Below are positions 1 to 9,109 of a stretch of 64,000 nt of DNA, piece by piece. The position numbers were made by a program, and so were the translations under genes. Numbering within the stretch: the first letter of the stretch is position 1; the number at the start of each line of letters is the position of its first letter. The DNA lies in contig OY760067.1 of the NCBI GenBank assembly GCA_963662985.1, positions 1,116,001-1,180,000 on the forward strand, read 5' to 3'. Below the pieces are notes generated by a model, which saw only the letters and a program-made list of their open reading frames with translations, had not been told where the DNA came from and searched no databases. The DNA is from G963662985 sp963662985. GTDB taxonomy: Bacteria; Chloroflexota; Anaerolineae; Anaerolineales; UBA11579.

Positions 1-370
1 CTTGATAATTTACAATCGGCGCACTAGGCAAACTCGGAGCCGCATCCAAATAACCAAATTGAACAGCCACATCCACAGCATCATTTTCTGGCATCACCTC
101 ATCACTAATCGCCACATATCGTTCATCAGTCAATTGCAAAACATCAGCATCTTCTCCATCTTCCAAATAGATTGATTCACTTTTCTCATCATTTGAAAAA
201 ACATCATCAAAAATCGGCGCCACATCTTCTTCAAAATTCCATTCTTCCAAAACACCATCCACAGTGTCCGCATCAATCACAAAAAAAGCAGCCACACCAA
301 TGATTAAACACGCACACAAACACACCAGCAAGATTCCCACCAACAAGATCACAATAATTTTCTTGTCCAT
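1..370 (-). CDS. Membrane-anchored protein, C-terminus cut by window edge
   Basis: The frame is open from an ATG at the right end to the window edge, giving about 123 residues with no stop. The first 30 or so residues are a short positive start (MDKK) and one hydrophobic helix containing the Cys-rich stretch CLCACL. An acidic, low-complexity extracytoplasmic stretch follows. The N-terminus has the same style as the metalloprotease just upstream (MNKV, then CLCVSLTC), so this may be a second member of the same exported family. Function is unknown from what is visible. It lies beyond the terminator that ends the metalloprotease gene, so it is probably a separate unit or reached by readthrough. 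Confidence 0.6.
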   Translation of the reverse strand, partial: MDKKIIVILLVGILLVCLCACLIIGVAAFFVIDADTVDGVLEEWNFEEDVAPIFDDVFSNDEKSESIYLEDGEDADVLQLTDERYVAISDEVMPENDAVDVAVQFGYLDAAPSLPSAPIVNYQ

Positions 371-400
371 CAATTTCCATCCTTCACCATTGATTTATAA

Positions 401-429
401 AAAACCCCACCCAAAATGAGTGGGGTTTT
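401..429 (-). terminator. Intrinsic terminator after the metalloprotease gene
   Basis: On the minus strand a stem AAAACCCCAC / GTGGGGTTTT encloses a short loop and runs into a T-rich tail. It starts about 11 bases after the metalloprotease stop codon and appears to end the polysaccharide transcription unit. Confidence 0.8.
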
Positions 430-440
430 GTTATTATATT

Positions 441-2495
441 TTACTCAAATGACACTGAATAGGTAGCTCGTTGCCGTGTAAAGCGTGTAGTTCCCGAAAT
501 CACAAACGTCACACTATCCGCCTCACCTGCATCCATTGCATATTCAAATTCATTACCATCCAAACTCAAATATTCAACAGTCACAATCCCATCTTTTTCC
601 ACCAAAGCTGCCACATTGAAGGTTTGCGGTAACAAATGGTTCACGCGTACAAACCCTTCACTCACCCACACATCATCTTCGGTTTCAAAGCTCGTTGCAT
701 ATCCAATTTCAGGAATCGCCAAAGAATCAATCAGCATCCCCTCATTGTTCACTGCTGCATCCGTCACATATTCAAAACGAATCATCACATCTTTGCCAGC
801 CAATTCAGAAATATCAATCTCTTCGTCAATCCAACCATCAGAAGTGGAGCTCCACCCAAATCCATAATTATTACCTTGCGGATCATAATCAGTTCCATTT
901 TCAGATTTCAAATAGTTCCAACTCGCCCCATCGTCATCGGAATAAAGCAAATACACATAATCCCAACCTTCCTCAATATCAAACCAAGTAGAGAAAGTCA
1001 AAGTCAAAGGACCATCCACATCGCCAAAATCAAAATAGCCCGTCAAACGCATATCGGAAGCATCACCCTTATTAGACCAATACGCAAAATCGCCATCTTG
1101 AATCGTAGTCGGTAGCAAAGTTGTGAATTCGCCCCCATCAAATGCCATCCAAAAACCATTCGTAGCATCCACTTTCACATAATCCGCACCATACTGGTTT
1201 ACATCATAATCATAACTACCACCAGCCACTGGATCCAAGAACACCGTAGAATTTGCCTGAGGAGCATTCACATAATTCTCATACACAAAACGACCATCTG
1301 CCACATATCCATCTTGCAGATAGTTAGCAATCATCCAATCCTGCACCAAATCATCCGCTGTCAAAGCGCTCCCTCGCAAATCATCATCTGTCCCAAAAGT
1401 TTGCAACACATCATCAATGCTATCAAATCCATTCGCTTCATTCGCCACAATCGCGCGGGTCATCTCTTCTCCCAAACGATTCAACAAATAATCAGCAAAC
1501 AAGAAGCTCGAACCATAGTTTTTAGAAGTGTTCCCATCTGCCGGCCAATTATTCAATTGATAATCTGGACTGTGCATAAAGCTATAATCAAATCCACCCG
1601 GATCATACCCATTCAAAAACGCTGCCAATTCAGAGAATCCCTCATTTAACCAGCTCGTTTCATTTGAATCCAAATTCCAATGAATCATATGTTGATATTC
1701 ATGTGCCAACACACCTTTGGTATATTCCTCGTCCAAACGCACCGCATCCGAATTGAACACAAACAACTCCACCATATTCGAATAAGGATTGCTCAAAATG
1801 TTTGATTCATCAGCAGATGAATAATACCCCGCCACAGTGTTCCCCAAACCACTTGCATATAAAATATAAATATGCCCGTCTCCATCAATCCCAGGGCTCC
1901 ACTCTGAGCCAAAGAACTCTTGATTCGTTGGATAAATTTGATTTTCAAATTCACTCGCCAGATCATTCAAATCTGCTTTATCAAAAGAGATCCCATCTTC
2001 GATCCAAAAATACGCATGCTCAGTAACCTTTTCCAAACGTGCCGTAATCGTAAAATTGACATTATTATCACTGTTCGACACATTAAAATCGCGCAAGTCA
2101 CCTTCCACATAGAATTTCACCGGCGAAGTTGGCGGTGCAGGCACTTCCCCCACCCCGCGCAAACGTACTGCCAAATCATCAAAATTACCAATCGGCACCA
2201 CTTCCACCTTCAAATTCTCCAATGTCAATTCAGCCACATCCAAAGAACTATCCATTAAATCCGCATCCACCACCACGGGTGTTGTCACCGGATTATTTGA
2301 ATCACTATCGTATTCAAAATAAAAATCACCATCGGAAACATCGGCCAAAAATTCATCGATTTGTTCGGCAATAGCACCAACATCACCGTTCTCCAATATA
2401 TTTGTGCCCACCACAACACCAATCAATGCGCATGTCAAAGACACACACAAGCACAAAAGCACAATCGCTATAATCACACCTAAAACCTTATTCAT
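441..2495 (-). CDS. Membrane-anchored zinc metalloprotease with immune-inhibitor-A-like tail
   Basis: This is a 684-residue exported protein. It has an N-terminal hydrophobic anchor (residues 4-32, Cys-rich), an acidic linker, then a catalytic region with HEYQH at about 265-269 followed 15 residues later by NEG. That is the HExxH...E arrangement of gluzincin-type zinc proteases. The C-terminal 250 residues (around YWSNKGDASDMRL, EEGWDYVYLLYSDD) resemble the MAM-like domain of immune inhibitor A (M6) proteins. The gene overlaps the upstream ligase-like gene by 8 bases (ATGAATAA), with GGTGAG as ribosome site, so translation is probably coupled. The natural substrate is unknown. A role in processing surface proteins is inference from context. 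Confidence 0.8.
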   Translation of the reverse strand: MNKVLGVIIAIVLLCLCVSLTCALIGVVVGTNILENGDVGAIAEQIDEFLADVSDGDFYFEYDSDSNNPVTTPVVVDADLMDSSLDVAELTLENLKVEVVPIGNFDDLAVRLRGVGEVPAPPTSPVKFYVEGDLRDFNVSNSDNNVNFTITARLEKVTEHAYFWIEDGISFDKADLNDLASEFENQIYPTNQEFFGSEWSPGIDGDGHIYILYASGLGNTVAGYYSSADESNILSNPYSNMVELFVFNSDAVRLDEEYTKGVLAHEYQHMIHWNLDSNETSWLNEGFSELAAFLNGYDPGGFDYSFMHSPDYQLNNWPADGNTSKNYGSSFLFADYLLNRLGEEMTRAIVANEANGFDSIDDVLQTFGTDDDLRGSALTADDLVQDWMIANYLQDGYVADGRFVYENYVNAPQANSTVFLDPVAGGSYDYDVNQYGADYVKVDATNGFWMAFDGGEFTTLLPTTIQDGDFAYWSNKGDASDMRLTGYFDFGDVDGPLTLTFSTWFDIEEGWDYVYLLYSDDDGASWNYLKSENGTDYDPQGNNYGFGWSSTSDGWIDEEIDISELAGKDVMIRFEYVTDAAVNNEGMLIDSLAIPEIGYATSFETEDDVWVSEGFVRVNHLLPQTFNVAALVEKDGIVTVEYLSLDGNEFEYAMDAGEADSVTFVISGTTRFTRQRATYSVSFE

Positions 2496-3960
2496 CTTTT
2501 AACTCACCTTCCTCTGAATTCCAAGATTGAACTGTGCTCAACAAACTGACCACAATTCCCAAAGTAACCCAAATCGTCGGAGACGCAAACGAATCGAACG
2601 TAAAGAATCGAATCACGATCCCTGTCACGATCAAAAATGCTGCCCCGCCCACAAATTGAACATTCTGATTCTCATTCTTTCGCAAACGCCACACCAGCCC
2701 CATCACACTCGCCAAAAACACCAAAAACACCACCAGCCCAAAAATCCCCGTCTCACTCGCCATCCGCACATACATATTTTTTGCATTCATAAAATGGAAA
2801 CGTCGCCCGCCATTAAAGCGTGCAATCTCAATCGACCCATCCATCAACCCAGTCGGGAAAACAAACGGCATATGGAACCCTAACGCCCCAAAGCCAACCC
2901 CAAACCAGAAATTCTCTAAAAAGATCTTTATGCCCATCAAAGCATAGACCACCCGTGAATTCACATTATTGCTTTGCAGATAATTCAACAATCCCTTATT
3001 AAGGCTTGTGCTCCACAATTTTGCAAAATAATTATTATGTGAAAAAATAATCCCCACAATAATCACAATCAACGCCACCACCATAATCATAAAAAATCGT
3101 AGCAAAATCGCACCAATTTTTTTGTCTTTTTCTTTGAATGGCAAAAAATACCATCTGAAAAAATCTTTATAATACCGCGGAGCATAGATCAAAAAGAACA
3201 ATCCCACCACAATCACCAAAGAGAAAATCCCGCTTCTTGAATAGGTAAATAAAAGCAAAACAAACCCTGCCACCACAATACCTAATTCAAGCCACCATTG
3301 TTTCAAAATTCGCTTTCCAGTCAACAGCGCCATCAAAAACCAAGGAATATACACAAAGATTAATTGATCTGCAAACCACCCCGGTTCATACGCAAACCCA
3401 ATGATTCTCCGAATACGTAATCCCTTAATCATAAAAAATTCATGAAAAATATTGTAATCCCAGCGATCAATTGGCAATGGCAAAAACAACACAGCCCATT
3501 GAATCGCCCCTGCAACCATCAAAGGAAGAAAAGAAATAAAAATCCATTTCAATGTAAACTTCATCTCTTCCTCAGAACGATTCATTTGCAATCCTACAAA
3601 AAAGAACACCACGCCAAATCCAATCGTAATCAAAGAGATAGCAGAACGTGTCCAATAAGATTGTCCAATATAATCATCAGGGGGATAAATCCCATTAATT
3701 AATACAGACCCCACTACAACAAATAACAAGATCAAAAAAATAGTAGAAGTTGGTTGTGGAAAATATAATTTTTTCCCATTAAATAGCTGTAAAACCAACA
3801 AACCTGCCAAAATAATAGCAGGGAAAATTGCCAAGGGACGCCAAATCGAATCACCTGGGAAAAATCGAAAAGAAGTCACCGGCATACATACTAACACCAA
3901 CGCCCAAAAGAATTTAAGCGTTTTTTGGTTTGTGAATAATTTTAATGTCTTTTGGATCAC
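2488..3960 (-). CDS. O-antigen ligase/polymerase-like membrane protein (Wzy/WaaL type)
   Basis: This 490-residue protein has about ten to twelve predicted membrane helices and a large hydrophilic loop in its second half, where Asn-, Arg- and Gly-rich segments follow GIKIFLENFWFGVGFG. That layout and the NFWFGVGFG-like stretch are typical of the Wzy_C / O-antigen ligase superfamily, which polymerises or transfers lipid-linked glycans outside the membrane. It is followed by the metalloprotease in overlapping frames and preceded by a Wzz-like gene 12 bases away. Whether it polymerises repeats or attaches chains to a protein or lipid cannot be told from sequence alone. Confidence 0.75.
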   Translation of the reverse strand: MIQKTLKLFTNQKTLKFFWALVLVCMPVTSFRFFPGDSIWRPLAIFPAIILAGLLVLQLFNGKKLYFPQPTSTIFLILLFVVVGSVLINGIYPPDDYIGQSYWTRSAISLITIGFGVVFFFVGLQMNRSEEEMKFTLKWIFISFLPLMVAGAIQWAVLFLPLPIDRWDYNIFHEFFMIKGLRIRRIIGFAYEPGWFADQLIFVYIPWFLMALLTGKRILKQWWLELGIVVAGFVLLLFTYSRSGIFSLVIVVGLFFLIYAPRYYKDFFRWYFLPFKEKDKKIGAILLRFFMIMVVALIVIIVGIIFSHNNYFAKLWSTSLNKGLLNYLQSNNVNSRVVYALMGIKIFLENFWFGVGFGALGFHMPFVFPTGLMDGSIEIARFNGGRRFHFMNAKNMYVRMASETGIFGLVVFLVFLASVMGLVWRLRKNENQNVQFVGGAAFLIVTGIVIRFFTFDSFASPTIWVTLGIVVSLLSTVQSWNSEEGELKDE

Positions 3961-3972
3961 GGTCGTTCTCCT

Positions 3973-4752
3973 TTAATTTTCTTCTTTCAAAAAGAACAAT
4001 CCCAACCCCAAAACAAACAAAATACCTAAAAACACACCCATTAGATCAACCACTGCATTTATTGGTGTTTCATTCACAATTAGATTTTCCAAGCTCACAG
4101 GATTAATTTCAACATAAGGAGAAATTCCTTTTGAATTTCTAACAATCTCTTTAAACAAAGCAACATTCTTATCTAAATTATCCCAATTTTCCTGTGATTC
4201 AGTTCCATTCTTCTCAATTTCACATAATTCTCGGTCTTGAAGCACCAAAAATTCTGCCCGAGCTTCTTCCAATTCTTTTTCAAATTCAAGAGACCCCATC
4301 ACTTCTTCTGTAAATGCCACAGCCCAAACTTTTACCACATCTTGAGAAAGTTGTGCATCATTGCTGCTCACATGTAATTCCCAAATTCCCTCATACTGTT
4401 TCACAATCCGTAACATGCCATCCCGTAACTCCACCACAGAAATACCTGGCACTTCTTCCACCACACGTTGAAGCACATCATCTCCAAGAGCAACTGCTTC
4501 CAACTTACGATTTTCAATATCATAATAATAAGCAATACTCTTATCATTAACATTCACCCAAGCTTGCTCTCGATTATGATCCACAATCACCGTCGCAAAG
4601 GTCTCATAGTGCTTAGGCAACACAAAGCTCAACACCACACCCAAAATCGCGCCTATTACAGCACCCACCAACCACAAACGCCAACTAAGCAAAACGCGCA
4701 CAAAAGTGCTGTCTCCTTTTTGCCAACTTAAGTTTTCAAAGAATTTTTTCAT
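3973..4752 (-). CDS. Wzz-like polysaccharide chain-length determinant / copolymerase
   Basis: This 259-residue protein has a helix near residues 27-48 (LWLVGAVIGAILGVVLSFVL), a mostly extracytoplasmic middle with coiled-coil-like Glu/Leu-rich segments, and a second helix at the C-terminus. Two helices flanking a periplasm-like domain is the Wzz (PF02706-type) layout. There is no attached tyrosine-kinase domain. It sits next to the Wzy-like gene, as expected for a partner that sets chain length. Confidence 0.7.
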   Translation of the reverse strand: MKKFFENLSWQKGDSTFVRVLLSWRLWLVGAVIGAILGVVLSFVLPKHYETFATVIVDHNREQAWVNVNDKSIAYYYDIENRKLEAVALGDDVLQRVVEEVPGISVVELRDGMLRIVKQYEGIWELHVSSNDAQLSQDVVKVWAVAFTEEVMGSLEFEKELEEARAEFLVLQDRELCEIEKNGTESQENWDNLDKNVALFKEIVRNSKGISPYVEINPVSLENLIVNETPINAVVDLMGVFLGILFVLGLGLFFLKEEN

Positions 4753-4765
4753 CTTGAGCTCCTGT

Positions 4766-5563
4766 TTAACTATTTAACGAATTTTGTGCTTTTTTGTTGC
4801 GTCGGTAGGTCACCAAAGGTGCCAACACCTTTCGCAAATAATATTTCGCATTCATCACAGATAACCACTTTCCGCCATCTCGATAATGAATCGTCATCAT
4901 ATCCCGCCAGCAGCGGTCATCTTCTGCAATTGTCTTCGCATCCATATGCAAGCGGAACGCACCCCAATCTCGCCCCGGCAAATATTTCACTTCACTCACT
5001 TCTGCCAAGCGACACCACAAATCATAATCCATCGCAAAATAAATCGAATCATCCAATGGACCCACCTCGCGCCACAGCTCAGCTCGCCAATAAGCGCTCT
5101 GTTGCGGCACATGCACATAGCCCTGTCGCAATTTTTTCGCATCCGTCTGCGCTGCCGGGAACTTCCCAATCACCTCATCATTCGCATCAATGAAAGTTGC
5201 GTCGCCATAGACCAAGCCCACCTCAGGGTGCGCCATCAAATAGTCCACCGCCTCGGCCACCGCATTCGGCTTCAACACATCATCCGAATTGATCCACGCC
5301 AAAATCTCCCCATTCGCTCGTGCAAATCCCTTATTAATCGCATCCGTCTGCCCCTTATCTTTTTCAGATACCCAGCCTGCAATCCGATCTTCATATTTTT
5401 CCAAAATAGACACCGTCTCATCCGTCGAGCCGCCATCCATCACCCAATACTCAACATTCGCATAACTCTGCCCCAACACCGACAAAATTGTGCGTTCAAT
5501 ATACTTACCCTGATTAAAAGAAGGAGTCACAATCGTCACAAGGGGAGTCTTCTTTTCAGTCAT
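4766..5563 (-). CDS. Family 2 glycosyltransferase
   Basis: This is a 265-residue GT-A protein. The N-terminus has TIVTPSFNQGKYIERTI, then DGGSTDET (nucleotide-binding Asp) and AWINSDDV (the metal-binding DxD-like motif), all standard for inverting GT2 enzymes. No membrane helix is visible. It is closely similar in style to the next gene downstream in the window, so the two may add consecutive residues or be an old duplication. Donor and acceptor are unknown. Confidence 0.85.
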   Translation of the reverse strand: MTEKKTPLVTIVTPSFNQGKYIERTILSVLGQSYANVEYWVMDGGSTDETVSILEKYEDRIAGWVSEKDKGQTDAINKGFARANGEILAWINSDDVLKPNAVAEAVDYLMAHPEVGLVYGDATFIDANDEVIGKFPAAQTDAKKLRQGYVHVPQQSAYWRAELWREVGPLDDSIYFAMDYDLWCRLAEVSEVKYLPGRDWGAFRLHMDAKTIAEDDRCWRDMMTIHYRDGGKWLSVMNAKYYLRKVLAPLVTYRRNKKAQNSLNS

Positions 5564-5599
5564 TCTTTCACCTCATCCTTATAAAAATGGTGTCCGTGC

Positions 5600-6490
5600 T
5601 TATTTTCGCACCAACACCACAAAAAATTTCACAAACCATTTCCAATATCGCACCGCATACCCAAAGTCAAAGCGGAACGCTCGCAAAAACACCCGCCAAA
5701 AGCGCCCAAACTGACGCGCCAACAACGAATAATAGCCATCCACAATCAGCGCCCCTGCCATCACTTTCGCATAGTTTTTTTGCACTGAAGGAGCTAAGTC
5801 ATCTTGCGTTTTTGCCCACTCAATCACTCGCCAAACCTCATCTGCAAATTTCCCCGCTTGGGCCACATTCTTCGCATCTTCGTGATATTTTGCTTCTGCC
5901 AAAAACTGGTCTATATAAATAATCGGCGCATTACGTGCCAACTGAATCCATAATTGATGATCTAGCAAAAAATGAAAATCTAAATTTAATCCATCACTCG
6001 CGTCAAACGCGCTCTTGCGCATGAACACCGCCGGCTGCGAAATTATCCGCATCGCCAACAAATCCACCACATCATACGCCTCAAATTGATGTGTTGCAAT
6101 CACCTTTCCCTGTCCATCCACTGAGCGATCCTTGCCATAGACAAACGCTGCATCAGGGTTTTCCTCAAGCGCAGCCACAGCCGTCGCCACCGCACCCGGC
6201 AAATATACATCATCCGAATTCAACCACGCCACATACTTCCCCGTCGCTATCGCAAATCCCTTATTAATCGCATCTGCCTGCCCCGCATCCGGTTCAGACA
6301 CCCAATACGCCAATCGATCTGCATAACGCTCCAAAATCGCCACACTACCATCCGTAGACCCCCCATCAATCACAATATACTCAATCGCCGGATAGTCCTG
6401 CCCCAACACAGACAACAACGTTTCTTCTAAAAACGCTGCCTGATTAAAAGAAGGGGTAATAATCGAGATTAACGGCGCACGATCGCTCAT
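5600..6490 (-). CDS. Family 2 glycosyltransferase
   Basis: This is a 296-residue GT2 enzyme with IITPSFNQAAFLEETLLSVL at the start, DGGSTDGS, and AWLNSDDV as the DxD-like site. It has a longer C-terminal part than its neighbour (Phe/Arg/Trp-rich last 60 residues), which may dock on the membrane. It probably adds one sugar of the repeat unit. The similarity to the neighbouring GT2 suggests tandem duplication. Confidence 0.85.
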   Translation of the reverse strand: MSDRAPLISIITPSFNQAAFLEETLLSVLGQDYPAIEYIVIDGGSTDGSVAILERYADRLAYWVSEPDAGQADAINKGFAIATGKYVAWLNSDDVYLPGAVATAVAALEENPDAAFVYGKDRSVDGQGKVIATHQFEAYDVVDLLAMRIISQPAVFMRKSAFDASDGLNLDFHFLLDHQLWIQLARNAPIIYIDQFLAEAKYHEDAKNVAQAGKFADEVWRVIEWAKTQDDLAPSVQKNYAKVMAGALIVDGYYSLLARQFGRFWRVFLRAFRFDFGYAVRYWKWFVKFFVVLVRK

Positions 6491-6505
6491 TCGTCCAACT
6501 TCATC

Positions 6506-7324
6506 CTATTTTTCAAACAAAGTGTTGTAATCCACTTTGGGGAAAACTTGCAGCTTCCCACCCACAGTTGCATCCACCACTTTGCGGCCTGCTTTTTCAT
6601 AATGATACTTCGCCATATGATAGCCCACTTCAGAAGTATCCAAATCGGGCAATTGCCAACGGAACCCTTTTCCAAAATATTGCGCATTAAAGTGATTCGG
6701 ATCATCGCCTTCAGACGTAATCGTCTTGTTTGCTTCGCCCTTCGACGCAAAGCTATGATCCACCCCAATTAAAATTGCTTCTTCAAATCCCATATGAAAT
6801 GCCAATTGCAAACACACATACGTCACCGTTGCCCCTTCCCACATGCGCCCACGGCAATCTTCAGAGAACTTCTCCCCATCATAAGTTGTGTGCAAAAACG
6901 CCATCTTCTCTCGCATTTCCAAATAGTCCCGTGAACGCCAAGAGAAAAATTTCGGCATCGGTTGTGCCATCAAATCCACTGCACATTGTTCAATCACCAA
7001 CGTATTCACACACACCAAAAAACTGGTCATAAAATCCCATTCATCAAATGCCATATAAATGCGATTCATCCCAAACGTATATTCATCTTTTAACTTAGAA
7101 ACATCCGTATTCTTCAAACTCGGACCATTCCCAATAATAAAACATCGTTCACCCTTATACTGATCCTTCAACTCCGCCAACATCGCCTTGCTTTGTCGTC
7201 GCCAAGGGTGAAACGTTGCATTCGGCCATTGCGCCAAATGGTTCAAGCGCATCTTGCTCTGGCTCGCCGCCCGCCACAATCCTTCTGGGGCCACATTTTT
7301 AATCGCACGCTTCAAGTCGCTCAT
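6506..7324 (-). CDS. DUF115 / MptE-like protein, possible nonulosonate transferase
   Basis: This is a 272-residue protein. CFIIGNGPSLKNTDVSKLKD at about residues 61-80 and the later LAFHMGFEEAILIGVDHSF block match the DUF115 (MptE-like) fold. The same GNGPSL...GxD layout is seen in GT42 sialyltransferases and in Maf flagellin nonulosonate transferases. With a NeuB homologue and three cytidylyltransferases in the locus, transfer from a CMP-acid donor is a reasonable inference, but a pterin-type pyrophosphokinase assignment by homology is also possible. The second of two adjacent ATGs is chosen because GAGGTGA is then at a workable distance. Confidence 0.65.
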   Translation of the reverse strand: MSDLKRAIKNVAPEGLWRAASQSKMRLNHLAQWPNATFHPWRRQSKAMLAELKDQYKGERCFIIGNGPSLKNTDVSKLKDEYTFGMNRIYMAFDEWDFMTSFLVCVNTLVIEQCAVDLMAQPMPKFFSWRSRDYLEMREKMAFLHTTYDGEKFSEDCRGRMWEGATVTYVCLQLAFHMGFEEAILIGVDHSFASKGEANKTITSEGDDPNHFNAQYFGKGFRWQLPDLDTSEVGYHMAKYHYEKAGRKVVDATVGGKLQVFPKVDYNTLFEK

Positions 7325-7332
7325 CATTCACC

Positions 7333-8094
7333 TCATTCTGTGCTCAAGCGAGTCGTTGCCCCGCCATCCACAATCAGCGGTTGCCCAGTCATGAAAGAAG
7401 ACTGTACATTATCCGCTAAGAAGTAAATCCCATGCGCTAATTCTTCCGTCGTCCCCACGCGTCCAATCACCGTTTTTTGTGCCAAGGCATCCAAGCGCTC
7501 ATCAATCGTTCCCCCACTCACATGTCCACGGTTCATTCCATCGCGCAGCAAAAATGTATCCACAGCCCCTGGCAAAATTGCATTCGCGCGCACCCCATCC
7601 GGTGCAAATTCAATCGCCATCGCTCGCGTCAATGCCAGCAATGCGCCTTTGCTCGCTGCATAAGAAGACACCCCCGCAGAAGTTGCCACCGCATGCACAG
7701 AAGACACATTCACCACCGCCCCTTTGGCTGCCTTCAACAATCCATAAAGTTCGCGCACCAAAATATAAGGCGCCCGCACATTCACTTTAATCAAATTATC
7801 CCATTCATCATTCGTGGTTTCCACCAAAGGTTTATTATATTGAATCGCCGCATTATTCACAATCGCATCCAAAGCAGGTGTAAACGCCTTCACCTCAGCC
7901 ACAATTGTTTCCAAATCATCATCCATTGAAATATCATACGTTAAAAATAAGCCATCTGTCGGAAAATCCTCTGGTGCCCCCGCGCGATCCACACCAATCA
8001 CCGTCCATCCTTTTTCCGCAAACAATCGCACCGAAGCACTCCCAATCCCACCAGCTGCCCCAGTAATCAAAACAGTTCGTTTAGTTTCACTCAT
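7333..8094 (-). CDS. SDR family oxidoreductase (FabG-like)
   Basis: This 253-residue classical short-chain dehydrogenase has the cofactor motif TGAAGGIG at the N-terminus, NNAA in the middle, catalytic Ser then YAASK, and a C-terminal GQPLIVDGG. GGAGG lies six bases before the start. It forms a tight block with a D-2-hydroxyacid dehydrogenase and a cytidylyltransferase. Such a trio suggests making or modifying an acidic sugar before CMP activation. PtmA of Campylobacter glycan loci is also an SDR, but that comparison is by context only. Confidence 0.8.
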   Translation of the reverse strand: MSETKRTVLITGAAGGIGSASVRLFAEKGWTVIGVDRAGAPEDFPTDGLFLTYDISMDDDLETIVAEVKAFTPALDAIVNNAAIQYNKPLVETTNDEWDNLIKVNVRAPYILVRELYGLLKAAKGAVVNVSSVHAVATSAGVSSYAASKGALLALTRAMAIEFAPDGVRANAILPGAVDTFLLRDGMNRGHVSGGTIDERLDALAQKTVIGRVGTTEELAHGIYFLADNVQSSFMTGQPLIVDGGATTRLSTE

Positions 8095-8111
8095 CTTCTT
8101 CCTCCGCCCAT

Positions 8112-9092
8112 TTAGTCAATGGAATAGTTCTTCAGGTCTAATTTTTCAGCATCCAAACCCAACCCCACCAACAAATTGCGAACGGTGCTCCAATGCACAC
8201 GTTCCCAAGCCATCGGGCTAGAATTTGAGTTATGGGGCGCCAACAACACCTGATCCATTTTCTTCAATGGGCTGTCCACTGGCAACGGTTCAAATTCAAA
8301 CACATCCAAGCCAGCTCCCGCAATTTGTCCGCTTTGCAAAGCCGCAATCAAATCCGCTTCCTTAACCACCGGTCCGCGGCTAGTATTAATCAACACTGCA
8401 TTCGGCTTCATCAATTTCAATGCATCCGCATTCATCATTCCCACACTGCTCGGGTTCAAATCCGTGTTCATGCTCACAAAATCAGATCGTTTCAAAAGAT
8501 CTTCATAGCTCGTCATCTCAATTCCCGTTTCCACCACAAAAGAAGGAGACGGCTCTTTCGGGTCACAACCCAACAAAGTCATTCCAAATGCCTTTGCCTT
8601 ACGTGCCACCGACTGGCCAATATTGCCTACACCCACAATCCCCAAAGTAGATTCACACAATGCTTTACCGGGGATTTTCTTCCATTCCCCAGATTTCATT
8701 GCCTTGTCCATCCACAATTGGCGGCGAGAAAATGCCAAAATATACGCCAACACCGAATCAGAAACAGGAATCGTAAATGCATCAGGGGTGTTCCCCACCA
8801 TCACGCCCATTTCATTCGCAGATTTTTTATCAATCGAATCAATCCCCGTCCCCCATTTAGAAATCACTTTCAAACGTGGCAAACAAGCCGCAATCACGTC
8901 CGCACCATAGCGGTCGTCCCCACAAATCGTACCGTCAAATTGACCTGCATAGCGCAAAATATCTTCTGCCTCAAAGCGTTCATTCACCTCAGGCACAATC
9001 ACTTCCAAATCAAAATCATCAAAAACTGGTTTAAATCGATCCACAAATGGGATCATATAAGGGGCGGTCAACAAAACCACGTTCTTAGCCAT
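8112..9092 (-). CDS. D-isomer-specific 2-hydroxyacid dehydrogenase
   Basis: This is a 326-residue protein. The NAD site is GVGNIGQ in the middle; the C-terminal half carries NTSRGP (catalytic Arg), LDVFEFEP (Glu region) and APHNSNSS (catalytic His), as in phosphoglycerate dehydrogenase and relatives. It lacks the ACT domain of long SerA forms. The context argues for a sugar-acid substrate rather than serine synthesis. The ATG is preferred over an in-frame TTG two codons upstream because AGGAG sits eight bases before it. Confidence 0.8.
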   Translation of the reverse strand: MAKNVVLLTAPYMIPFVDRFKPVFDDFDLEVIVPEVNERFEAEDILRYAGQFDGTICGDDRYGADVIAACLPRLKVISKWGTGIDSIDKKSANEMGVMVGNTPDAFTIPVSDSVLAYILAFSRRQLWMDKAMKSGEWKKIPGKALCESTLGIVGVGNIGQSVARKAKAFGMTLLGCDPKEPSPSFVVETGIEMTSYEDLLKRSDFVSMNTDLNPSSVGMMNADALKLMKPNAVLINTSRGPVVKEADLIAALQSGQIAGAGLDVFEFEPLPVDSPLKKMDQVLLAPHNSNSSPMAWERVHWSTVRNLLVGLGLDAEKLDLKNYSID

Positions 9093-9109
9093 TTTCAAGT
9101 CTCCTAAAA

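Noticed and set aside
6487..6768. Second minus-strand frame inside the DUF115 gene
   Set aside because: It lies wholly over a better gene in another frame, without family features or its own ribosome site.
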